DNA from: Candidatus Aminicenantota bacterium
Lineage (GTDB): Bacteria; Acidobacteriota; Aminicenantia; JAMOAD01
Assembly: GCA_027070475.1 (NCBI GenBank)
Contig: JALXDT010000265.1
Location: 1 to 13,990 of the forward strand
DNA length: 13,990 nt
Direction: 5' to 3'
Positions within the stretch are counted from its first letter, which is position 1. Each line of letters opens with the position of its first letter. The notes under the pieces were generated by a model. It ran no database searches. It saw only the letters and a list, made by a program, of their open reading frames with translations, and had not been told where the DNA came from. A program made the position numbers and the translations under genes. Shown one piece after another: positions 7,323-13,990 of the stretch.

Positions 7323-7973
7323 TTGAAAAAGAATTCATTTAAGTTCTTTTTTTTAGTTTTTTTTATTTTAATAAACAATCTCTTTTCTTTATCAAAGGAT
7401 ATTATTCTTAAAGGAATTATTATAGGAGAAAATAGAGCATATTGTTTGATTGAAAGTAATAATAAATATTTGTTTTTGAAAGAGGGTGATGTTCTAAAAA
7501 CATTGATTATAAAGAGAATATATATGAATAAAGTTGAAATTATAGATATGGAAAGCGAAAATTCTTTTTACATATATTTTAAAGGAAATAAGAGCGTTCA
7601 GGAAAAAGAAAGACAGTATTCTCATGAACCTGAAATAAATCAAAATCCGGAAAAAGTTTTTAGTCTGGAAAGAAAAAAGATTGAATATTATCTTAATAAT
7701 CTTGATAAAATATTATACTCAGCGAAAGCTACTCCCTATTTTGAAGATGGTCAGATGAAGGGCTTTAAAATAAGCTTAATTGATAAAGGAAGTATAATAG
7801 ATAAAATGGGGATCATGAACAGGGATATTATTTATAGTATAAATGGGAAAGAGATAAAAGGTATTGAAGATATACTCTATTTTTTAAACTCTTTTTATAC
7901 ATTAAAAGAAATAAGGCTTGGTATTTTAAGAAATGGGAAAAGAGTTATTTTTAATTATAGAATTTTAAAGTGA
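7323..7973 (+). CDS. GspC-like type II secretion protein (HR region plus PDZ domain)
   Basis: 216 residues from TTG 7323, one base after the PAP2 stop, so translation is likely coupled (no ribosome site is visible). A hydrophobic N-terminal segment (about 7-22) is a signal anchor or signal peptide. Residues about 28-72 (LKGIIIGENRAYCLIES through GDVLKTLIIKRIYMNKVEI) resemble the homology region of GspC, which in type II secretion contacts the secretin. After a charged linker, residues about 135-212 form a PDZ domain: ATPYFEDG, GFKISLIDKGSIIDKMGI, then RDIIYSINGKEI, closely matching the GspC/PulC C-terminal domain. No other type II secretion gene (gspD-M) is adjacent, so it is either separated from its cluster or works alone as an envelope PDZ protein. 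Its base composition is even more AT-rich than its neighbours. Last gene of the P2 operon. Confidence 0.7.
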   Translation: MKKNSFKFFFLVFFILINNLFSLSKDIILKGIIIGENRAYCLIESNNKYLFLKEGDVLKTLIIKRIYMNKVEIIDMESENSFYIYFKGNKSVQEKERQYSHEPEINQNPEKVFSLERKKIEYYLNNLDKILYSAKATPYFEDGQMKGFKISLIDKGSIIDKMGIMNRDIIYSINGKEIKGIEDILYFLNSFYTLKEIRLGILRNGKRVIFNYRILK

Positions 7974-7988
7974 ATTAATTATAAACAC

Positions 7989-8017
7989 TTGATTTAATTT
8001 AGAATTTGTTTTATAAA
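7989..8017 (+). promoter_or_regulatory. sigma70-like promoter P3 for the ppiD-OPT-M24-PilZ operon
   Basis: TTGATT (7989-7994) and TATAAA (8012-8017) are separated by 17 nt in the only sizeable gap between 3188 and 13927. The expected start near 8024 leaves a leader of about 20 nt holding GGAGG at 8035-8039, six bases before ATG 8046. A 5-bp inverted repeat (AAGTG 7969-7973, CACTT 7986-7990) overlaps the upstream stop and the -35 edge but is too weak to call a terminator. Confidence 0.62.
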
Positions 8018-8045
8018 TACCTATCAACTTTTGTGGAGGTTTTTT

Positions 8046-9944
8046 ATGCTGAAAAGTATGAGAAAAAATTTGAAATCTCTTAGTATATTCCTGTGGATTG
8101 TAATATTTTCCTTTGTATTCTTTATTTTTGTGGATTGGGGGGCAGGAAGATTGGGGCCTAATGTTAATATGGATACAATAGCCTGGGTTAAAAAACATAG
8201 AATTCTAACAGCTGATTTTAAAAGAACTCTTCTTGAAAGGGAGGATTACATAAAAAGAGAGCAAGGGGAAAAGGCAAGGGCTTATTTAAATAGCCCTCAG
8301 TTTCCTCAGATGGTACTTCAGCAGATGATTCAGGAGACAGTTCTCATAATGAAAGCTGAAGAGCTTGGTATAAGAGCCACAGATGAAGAGGTCAGAGAAA
8401 AAATTCTTAGTTATCCTGTTTTTAAAAATAAGGATGGAAGTTTTGTCGGTTATGAAAGATACAAGCAAACCCTTGCATATTTTCATATGACAATTCCACA
8501 GTTTGAAAACTCTTTGAGAAAGGGAATTATAATAGAAAAACTTAAACAATTTCTCACAGCAGGAATTACAGCCACGCCTGAGGAAGCTTTTCAGGAGTAT
8601 AAAAATGATAAGGAATCTGCAAAAATATCCTACTATCTTATAAAATTCAATGAGGTACCGATAAAAACAGACATAAATGAAAATGAGCTTAAAAAGTATT
8701 TTAATGAACACAAGTCAGATTTTAAAATTCCTGAAAAAAGGACTTTTAAATATGTTCTTTTTTCTACTGATGAGTATAAAAAGAAGGTTAATCTTTCCGA
8801 AAGTGATCTTAGAAAATATTATGATGAAAATATAGATAGATTCAAGATTCCCGAAAAAAGGTTTATTAAAAGAATTTTTGTGAAAAAATCAGATATAGCA
8901 AAGGATAAAATAGATGAAGCTTTGAAGGAATTAAAAGCAGGTAAGGATTTTTCCGAGGTTGCAAAAAAATATTCCGAAGATAAAAAAGCGAAAAATGGCG
9001 GTGATTGGGGAGCTTTTGAGTGGAGGTATTTTGTTACACCTGAGGAAAAGAGTGAAATTGAAAAACTCAGTGAAAATTCTGTTTCTCCTGTGATTAAAAG
9101 TGATAAGGGATTTTCAATAATTTTTCTTTATAAACTTGAACCTGCAAAAGTTTCCACTTTTGATGAGGTTAAGGATAGGATTAAATCATATTTAACTTAT
9201 CAAAAAACACAGGAATTGGTCTTAAAGGATGCACAAGACTTTTATAAGAAGTTAGGTAAAAAGGATATTGAAAAATTTGCAAAGAAAAAGGGATACAAAG
9301 TTCGCGAAGCCAAAGAGTTCACGAATACAGATTCAATACCTAATGTTGACCCATCTGGAGCAGTCGCAAAGAGTGTATTTCAACTTAAAAATGTGGGAGA
9401 GGCAACAGAACCTGTTTTTACTTTCAAGGGAGCTGTTGTAGCCCAGCTAAAAAAAATAAAAAAAGAGAGACAGGCTAAATATGATGAAGTGGATGACAAG
9501 GTAAAGGAAGCTTATACAAATTTTCTGAAAAGGGAATCAGCTAAGAAGATTGCAGAGCAAATATTGTCAAAAATAAAATCCGGTCAGGAAATAGATACAA
9601 CACTTCCTTATATAAAATACAAAGACAGTGTTACAATAAGACATAATGCGTATGTAAATGGAGTGGGATATTTGAAAAGTGTTGAAAGATATGTTTTCAA
9701 AGCTCCTGTTAATAGTATATCTTCACCATTTTACACTGAATCAGGTTATTTGATAGTTAAAGTTTTAGAAAAGGATCTCAAAACTAAGGCTGATTTTGAA
9801 AAGGAAAAAGATGCGGTTATGAAAAAATTAATAGAAACCAAGAAGAATTCATTCCTTTTAAGCTATCTTCAGAAGCTTATGGAGGAGTATAATGTAAAAA
9901 TTAATAATTATGTATTGGAGACATTTACAAAAAAAGGACAATAA
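8046..9944 (+). CDS. PpiD/SurA-like membrane-anchored peptidyl-prolyl isomerase (periplasmic foldase)
   Basis: 632 residues from ATG 8046, chosen because GGAGG (8035-8039) is ideally spaced; the in-frame TTG at 8031 lies upstream of that site. The N-terminus is a short basic segment followed by one membrane helix (about 12-29), as in PpiD, leaving the rest in the periplasm. Next comes a SurA-N-like chaperone region (about 35-170), then a duplicated YY/F...FKIPEKR linker motif (about 220-275). A good parvulin rotamase domain follows (about 272-366, including the GGDWG motif at 318-322), then a degenerate parvulin-like segment (about 400-480) and a helical tail that packs with the chaperone domain in this family. 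PpiD-type proteins assist folding of secreted and outer-membrane proteins near the Sec translocon. First gene of the P3 operon. Confidence 0.9.
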   Translation: MLKSMRKNLKSLSIFLWIVIFSFVFFIFVDWGAGRLGPNVNMDTIAWVKKHRILTADFKRTLLEREDYIKREQGEKARAYLNSPQFPQMVLQQMIQETVLIMKAEELGIRATDEEVREKILSYPVFKNKDGSFVGYERYKQTLAYFHMTIPQFENSLRKGIIIEKLKQFLTAGITATPEEAFQEYKNDKESAKISYYLIKFNEVPIKTDINENELKKYFNEHKSDFKIPEKRTFKYVLFSTDEYKKKVNLSESDLRKYYDENIDRFKIPEKRFIKRIFVKKSDIAKDKIDEALKELKAGKDFSEVAKKYSEDKKAKNGGDWGAFEWRYFVTPEEKSEIEKLSENSVSPVIKSDKGFSIIFLYKLEPAKVSTFDEVKDRIKSYLTYQKTQELVLKDAQDFYKKLGKKDIEKFAKKKGYKVREAKEFTNTDSIPNVDPSGAVAKSVFQLKNVGEATEPVFTFKGAVVAQLKKIKKERQAKYDEVDDKVKEAYTNFLKRESAKKIAEQILSKIKSGQEIDTTLPYIKYKDSVTIRHNAYVNGVGYLKSVERYVFKAPVNSISSPFYTESGYLIVKVLEKDLKTKADFEKEKDAVMKKLIETKKNSFLLSYLQKLMEEYNVKINNYVLETFTKKGQ

Positions 9945-9960
9945 AGAAAGGAGGGGATAA

Positions 9961-12159
9961 ATGGAAACAGGAGGAAAAGTAAAAGGATTACCGGAGAATG
10001 CCTATAGACCGCTTAAAGAGGGAGAAAAGTATATCCCATATATAAAACCTGATGAAATAATTCCTGAAATAACCTTTAGATCAGTAAGCCTTGGTATTAT
10101 AATGGCTTTTATTTTTTCAGCAGCAGCAGCCTTTTTGGGACTTAAGGTTGCTCAGGTTTTTGAAGCTGCAATACCAATTGCAATTCTTGCTGTTGGTATT
10201 GGTCCTCTTTTCAAAAGAAAGAGCACCATTCTTGAGAATGTTATAATTCAATCAATAGGAGCTGCCTCAGGTGTTATTGTTGCAGGTGCAATATTCACTT
10301 TGCCGGCTATTTTTATATTGAGACTTGATAAAACAGTCGGTATAGACCTTTTTAAAATCTTTATAGTATCCCTGTTCGGAGGATTTTTGGGAGTATTGTT
10401 CCTTATTCCATTCAGAAAATACTTTGTCTCGGAGATGCATGGTGAATTTCCCTTCCCCGAAGCAACAGCCACAACAGAGGTTCTTGTTGCAGGTGAAAAG
10501 GGGGGAGAACAGGCATCTGTTTTGGTAAAGAGCATGATAATCGGTGGGCTTTATGATTTTTCTGTATATTCACTGGAACTTTTTAAAGAGGTTTTTACGA
10601 CAAGGGTTTTTGGATGGGGACAGCAGCTTGCAAATAAAGTAAAAATGGTTTTCAAGCTTGATATTCTTGCTGCTGTTTTCGGGCTGGGATATATTGTCGG
10701 TCTTAAATACGGAACAATTATAGCTGCCGGTTCATTTGTTTCATGGTGGGTTTTTATTCCTCTTGTAAACTTTTTCGGAGGAGAAAAGATTGGAGGACTT
10801 TCACCCGAACTTATTTTTTCAACCTATGTAAGACATATAGGAATCGGAGCTATTGCAGCAGCCGGAATTATCGGAATCCTTAAATCCTCAAAGGTCATAT
10901 ATCAGGCCTTTGGAATGGGAATCAAAGGAATTTTTTCAAAACATGAAGACAAGGGAGACAGTCTAAGAACTGATAAAGATCTTAAGATGACCACAATTGT
11001 CATGGGAATTATTATAATGTCTCTTTTAATCTTTTTATTCTTCAGATATTTTATTTTACAGTCAAATGTTAAGGCTCCTACAACTATGAGTCTCATATCC
11101 TTTGCCACAGTTATCATTATCAGTTTCCTTTTTACATCTGTTGCGGCAAGGGCAATTGCGATAGTGGGAACAAACCCTGTTTCAGGAATGACTTTGATGA
11201 CTCTTATCCTCTCCAGTATAATTTTAGCTGCTGCAGGTTTGAGAGGCCCTTATGGGATGATGGCAGGTCTATTAATTGGTGGTGTTGTCTGTACTGCATT
11301 ATCCGTAGCCGGAGGATTTATCACTGACCTTAAAATAGGATATTGGCTTGGAGCTACCCCATGGAATCAGGAAAGATTTAAATTTCTTGGTATCTTTGTG
11401 GCATCCTTATCAGTTGGCCTTGTTATACTTCTCTTAAATCAAACATACGGATTTTCCCCTGTGAAAACAGAGGAGACCTTAAAAATGATGGAAAATATGA
11501 AAAAGATTGAAATAAAGGCGGAGAATATGCCTGCTTTAAAACAGGATCTTAAAAAGTTCAGGGTTCTCCTTGACAAGAACTCCGCTCCTAAACCTTTAAT
11601 GAAAAACATAGATGTTTTGCTTGCATCAAAGGATTTGAATTCATTTAAAGCTAATTTTAAAAACTTTGAATATGAATTTGAAAACACAGAGCCACTTCCT
11701 GCTCCTCAGGCAAATGCAATGGCTGCTGTTATAAAGCCTTTGATGGAAAAGAGCTCATCAGCCCCTTGGATGCTTTACATCGTGGGAATAATCTTTGCGG
11801 TTATTATGGAAATGATAGGTGTTCCTCCGCTGGCATTCGCACTTGGTATGTATATACCCCTTGAACTTAACACTCCGATAATGTTGGGAGGTCTGGTTGC
11901 ATACCTTGTTAAAAAATCCACTAATGACAAAGAGTTAGCAGCGAAGAGACATAGCAAAGGAACTCTTATCGCATCTGGTTTTATCGCAGGCGGAGCCTTG
12001 ATTGGAATTGTAAGTGCACTTTTAAAATATCTCAACCTTGAAGAATCCCTTAAAACAGGAATAGCAAGCAAACCGATTGGTGAATGGCTATCGCTTATTA
12101 TGTTTATATTGCTTTCAGTTTATGTGTATTGGGATGCGAAGAGGGTGAAAAAACAATGA
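9961..12159 (+). CDS. OPT-family oligopeptide transporter
   Basis: 732 residues with roughly 14-16 membrane helices. The N-terminus includes RPLKEGEKYIPYI and ITFRSVSLGIIMAFIFSAAAAFLGLKVAQ, and FPFPEATATTEVL is at about 163-175, both hallmarks of the bacterial OPT superfamily (TIGR00733-like). Another family-typical segment is LPAPQANAMAAVI near 579-591. OPT proteins are inner-membrane, proton-coupled importers of small peptides or metal-chelate-like substrates; the substrate here is inferred as peptides because a peptidase gene follows. A soluble stretch of nearly 80 residues (about 501-578) is inserted between membrane helices, making the protein longer than typical bacterial members. ATG 9961 is preceded by a clear AAAGGAGGGG. 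The stop overlaps the ATG of the peptidase gene (ATGA). Confidence 0.92.
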   Translation: METGGKVKGLPENAYRPLKEGEKYIPYIKPDEIIPEITFRSVSLGIIMAFIFSAAAAFLGLKVAQVFEAAIPIAILAVGIGPLFKRKSTILENVIIQSIGAASGVIVAGAIFTLPAIFILRLDKTVGIDLFKIFIVSLFGGFLGVLFLIPFRKYFVSEMHGEFPFPEATATTEVLVAGEKGGEQASVLVKSMIIGGLYDFSVYSLELFKEVFTTRVFGWGQQLANKVKMVFKLDILAAVFGLGYIVGLKYGTIIAAGSFVSWWVFIPLVNFFGGEKIGGLSPELIFSTYVRHIGIGAIAAAGIIGILKSSKVIYQAFGMGIKGIFSKHEDKGDSLRTDKDLKMTTIVMGIIIMSLLIFLFFRYFILQSNVKAPTTMSLISFATVIIISFLFTSVAARAIAIVGTNPVSGMTLMTLILSSIILAAAGLRGPYGMMAGLLIGGVVCTALSVAGGFITDLKIGYWLGATPWNQERFKFLGIFVASLSVGLVILLLNQTYGFSPVKTEETLKMMENMKKIEIKAENMPALKQDLKKFRVLLDKNSAPKPLMKNIDVLLASKDLNSFKANFKNFEYEFENTEPLPAPQANAMAAVIKPLMEKSSSAPWMLYIVGIIFAVIMEMIGVPPLAFALGMYIPLELNTPIMLGGLVAYLVKKSTNDKELAAKRHSKGTLIASGFIAGGALIGIVSALLKYLNLEESLKTGIASKPIGEWLSLIMFILLSVYVYWDAKRVKKQ

Positions 12160-13343
12160 AAGAGCTTGTTATTGAAAAGGTAAATCAAGCGGTTTCTCTT
12201 TTAAAAGAGTATGATTATGATATGTGGATTACCTTTGCAAGGGAAATAAGTGTTTCTCCCGATCCTATTCTTGATTATATCTTTGAGGATAATCTTACAT
12301 GGAAATCAGCGATAATAATCACAGCGGACGGGGATAAGACAGCCATAGTCGGTTCTCTTGATGCCGAATCAATTGAAAGAAGGGGAATTTATGAGGTTAT
12401 CCCCTATATAAAATCATTTAAAGAACCATTTATCAAATTTTTGAAAAATAAAGATCCTAAAAAGATTTTAATAAATTTTTCAAAAGATTCCCCTATTGCG
12501 GATGGTTTAAGCTATGGTATGTATCTGAATCTTATTGAAGTTTTAAAAGAAGCAGGATATGAAGACAGAATTTTTTCCTCTGAAAAATTAATTTCATCTC
12601 TTTTGGGTAGAAAGAGTGAAACTGAAATAAAATTGGTTAAAAATGCCATAGATGAAACCCTTAAAATTTTTGATGAGGTTACAGCTTTCTTAAAGGAAGG
12701 TATTTCTGAAAAGGATGTTGCATCTTTTGTAAAATCAAAGGTTAAGGAAAGAGGTTTTGGCTATGCGTGGGAAGAGGAAATGTGTCCAGCTGTATTTGCA
12801 GGTCCTCAAACAGGGGGAGCACATTCTGGTCCGACAGATAAGGTCATCAAAAAGGGTGAAGTGGTTAATATGGATTTTGGAATAAAGTTAAATGGTTATG
12901 TAAGTGATCTTCAAAGAACCTGGTATATTTTAAAGGATAATGAAGATGATGCCCCTGAACCTGTAAAAAAAGCTTTTAAGGTTTTAATAGAATCTGTCGA
13001 AAAAGCGGCATCCGCTTTAAAAGCAGGTGTTAAAGGTATTGAAATAGATACTGTCGCAAGAGAGCATATAGTTAAAAATGGATATCCTGAATATCCCCAT
13101 GCCTTGGGTCATCAGGTCGGAAGAAATGCCCATGACGGAGCAGCCTTATTAGCACCAAAATGGGAAAGATACGGAAATCTTCCGTTTTTACCTATAGAAG
13201 AAAATATGCTTTTTACGATAGAACCTCGTATTCCTGTTGAAGGGTATGGCGTTGTCACAGTGGAAGATATAGTGAGAGTAAAAAAGGATGGTGTTGAATT
13301 TTTATCATCTCCTCAAAAAGAGATTATTCTTGTCAGAGGATGA
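12156..13343 (+). CDS. M24-family metallopeptidase (Xaa-Pro aminopeptidase / prolidase-like)
   Basis: 395 residues from ATG 12156, which overlaps the OPT stop (ATGA); the open frame extends upstream to 12084, but that would put 76 nt inside the transporter gene without a ribosome site. An N-terminal creatinase-like domain (about 1-165) precedes the pita-bread catalytic domain, whose five metal ligands are all present: D240 (NMDFG), D251 (SDLQRTW, 11 residues later), H319 (ALGHQVG), E356 (TIEPR) and E370 (TVEDI). Family members remove N-terminal residues next to proline or split Xaa-Pro dipeptides in the cytoplasm, using two Mn/Co/Zn ions. There is no signal peptide. Being directly coupled to an OPT importer suggests it degrades imported peptides. 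The exact specificity cannot be read from sequence. Confidence 0.92.
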   Translation: MKELVIEKVNQAVSLLKEYDYDMWITFAREISVSPDPILDYIFEDNLTWKSAIIITADGDKTAIVGSLDAESIERRGIYEVIPYIKSFKEPFIKFLKNKDPKKILINFSKDSPIADGLSYGMYLNLIEVLKEAGYEDRIFSSEKLISSLLGRKSETEIKLVKNAIDETLKIFDEVTAFLKEGISEKDVASFVKSKVKERGFGYAWEEEMCPAVFAGPQTGGAHSGPTDKVIKKGEVVNMDFGIKLNGYVSDLQRTWYILKDNEDDAPEPVKKAFKVLIESVEKAASALKAGVKGIEIDTVAREHIVKNGYPEYPHALGHQVGRNAHDGAALLAPKWERYGNLPFLPIEENMLFTIEPRIPVEGYGVVTVEDIVRVKKDGVEFLSSPQKEIILVRG

Positions 13344-13927
13344 TAAGTTTTTTTCTGTTTTTCTACAAAGAACCTCCTAACTCTGAAGTTGATTCATTCT
13401 TAAAATCAATTTCCTCAACATTTTCCAAAGGTAAGAATCCTTCGATTATTCTTTTTGTTATAGCAATTATTCTTATTTTAATGTTTCTCGTGATTGTTAA
13501 GTATATGTTTGAAGTCAGAAGGACGAGAAAAAAACTTGAAGAAATTATTGAAAAGAGAAACTTTCCAAGGATAAATCAGGAAAGAGATTTCAGAAACAGC
13601 AAAAGAATAAAAGTCTTAAGAGAGGATAATATTCAAGTAAAATTTAAGGAGGGAGAGCATAAGGATGAAACAGGAGTCCTTCTTGATATATCGAGGGGAG
13701 GGATGAGTTTTGAGCCCAATTTCCCCCTTAGAAGAATGTATGTGGACGAGATTGTAAATAATTTTGAGATTGTTAAAGGAAAAACTAAGATACTTATAAA
13801 AAGAGCAAAGGTCGTAAGGATTCAGCATTTATACCATAAAAGAGTAATAGCCTTTCGTTTTCTTGATATGGATTTAAACAATAGAAATCTTTTAATGAAG
13901 TTTATCTCAGATCTGGGAAGAAAATAA
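13340..13927 (+). CDS. Membrane-anchored PilZ-domain protein (putative c-di-GMP receptor)
   Basis: 195 residues; ATG 13340 overlaps the peptidase stop (ATGA). A short N-terminal part (1-33) precedes one membrane helix (about 34-57), then a basic helical linker (RRTRKKLEEIIEKR, about 60-73) and a C-terminal PilZ domain (about 80-195). The two c-di-GMP signatures are recognisable: RxxxR at R85-R89 and DxSxxG at D116, S118 and G121. PilZ domains bind the second messenger c-di-GMP and control motility, secretion or polysaccharide synthesis; here the domain would lie on the cytoplasmic side. No cyclase or phosphodiesterase lies nearby, so the regulated process is unknown. Last gene of the P3 operon, followed by a weak hairpin and a new promoter. 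Confidence 0.78.
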   Translation: MISFFLFFYKEPPNSEVDSFLKSISSTFSKGKNPSIILFVIAIILILMFLVIVKYMFEVRRTRKKLEEIIEKRNFPRINQERDFRNSKRIKVLREDNIQVKFKEGEHKDETGVLLDISRGGMSFEPNFPLRRMYVDEIVNNFEIVKGKTKILIKRAKVVRIQHLYHKRVIAFRFLDMDLNNRNLLMKFISDLGRK

Positions 13928-13942
13928 GCTTTTTCTTATTTT
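13921..13942 (+). terminator. Weak AT-rich hairpin after the PilZ gene
   Basis: AAAATAAG (13921-13928) and CTTATTTT (13935-13942) form a perfect 8-bp inverted repeat with a 6-nt loop rich in T. It includes the PilZ stop codon and ends in a T run. Only one pair is G-C, so it is a poor intrinsic terminator, and its 3' edge overlaps the -35 box of promoter P4. Confidence 0.4.
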
Positions 13943-13970
13943 GCACTATGTTTGAATTTTCCTATATAAT
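13941..13970 (+). promoter_or_regulatory. sigma70-like promoter P4 abutting the ATG of a truncated gene
   Basis: TTGCAC (13941-13946) and a perfect TATAAT (13965-13970) with an 18-nt spacer. The expected start is about 13977, which is the A of an ATG (13977-13979); there is no ribosome site between. This repeats the arrangement seen at P2 and again suggests a leaderless mRNA. Confidence 0.58.
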
Positions 13971-13976
13971 AATTAG

Positions 13977-13990
13977 ATGAGAAAAGATAT
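13977..13990 (+). CDS. Start of a gene cut off by the window end
   Basis: ATG followed by codons for Arg, Lys and Asp, then the window ends. It is called only because it sits exactly where promoter P4 predicts transcription to begin; nothing can be said about its product. Confidence 0.35.

Noticed and set aside
8286..8711. 141-codon minus-strand frame opposite the PpiD-like gene
   Set aside because: It is low-complexity (Phe/Leu/Ile/Cys/Tyr-rich), as expected from the complement of an AT-rich Lys-rich gene, and has no recognisable domain or own promoter.
12084..12155. Upstream extension of the M24 peptidase
   Set aside because: The extra residues are an out-of-frame reading of the transporter's last membrane helix; the ATGA overlap at 12156 is the usual operon arrangement.
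1..13990. CRISPR array, insertion sequence, tRNA, rRNA or integrase
   Set aside because: No regularly spaced repeats, terminal inverted repeats, transposase or integrase motifs, or cloverleaf-like sequences were seen on either strand.

Overview
This is a compact, AT-rich window of about 14 kb (roughly one third G+C by eye) in which every credible gene lies on the + strand. Genes are packed with 1-16 nt gaps or short overlaps (three ATGA stop/start overlaps), so the window reads as a few operons. The source looks like a double-membraned (Gram-negative type) bacterium, probably anaerobic or microaerophilic. It carries a rubrerythrin-like peroxide-protection protein, a PpiD/SurA-type membrane-anchored periplasmic foldase, a GspC-like type II secretion protein, and an exported PAP2 phosphatase whose C-terminus looks like an outer-membrane beta strand. 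I cannot name the phylum from the sequence alone. There is no sign of a phage, transposon, CRISPR array, or tRNA or rRNA gene.

The layout follows four sigma70-like promoters that I can read directly. P1 (67-95) drives a rubrerythrin-like protein, a LOG-family (PGGxGTxxE) nucleotide phosphoribohydrolase and a COG1237-type metallo-beta-lactamase-fold protein (122-2093). P2 (2120-2148) drives a flippase-like UPF0104 membrane protein, nrdR, a small heat-shock protein (Hsp20), lon, the PAP2 phosphatase and the GspC-like PDZ protein (2157-7973). P3 (7989-8017) drives a PpiD-like peptidyl-prolyl isomerase, an OPT-family oligopeptide transporter, an M24 Xaa-Pro-type aminopeptidase and a membrane-anchored PilZ protein (8046-13927). 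P4 (13941-13970) lies after a weak AT-rich hairpin and points at a gene cut off by the window end.

The P2 operon joins protein quality control (Hsp20 holdase, Lon protease) with envelope lipid functions (flippase-like protein, PAP2) and ribonucleotide reductase control (NrdR). The P3 operon joins envelope protein folding with peptide import and cytoplasmic peptide hydrolysis, which suits an organism living on peptides or amino acids.

Two observations deserve most attention. First, hsp20 has a strong ribosome-binding site and an ATG, but the reading frame stops after two codons (ATG GGG TAA). A good Hsp20 N-terminus continues in the -1 frame straight across a four-G run. This is a frameshift, a sequencing error or a programmed early slip. 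Second, two of the four promoters (P2 and P4) put the expected transcription start on the ATG of the first gene with no Shine-Dalgarno sequence, which suggests leaderless mRNAs, whereas P1 and P3 genes have normal GGAGG leaders. Otherwise the window is mostly recognisable housekeeping and envelope genes; I did not find a clearly new multi-gene system.
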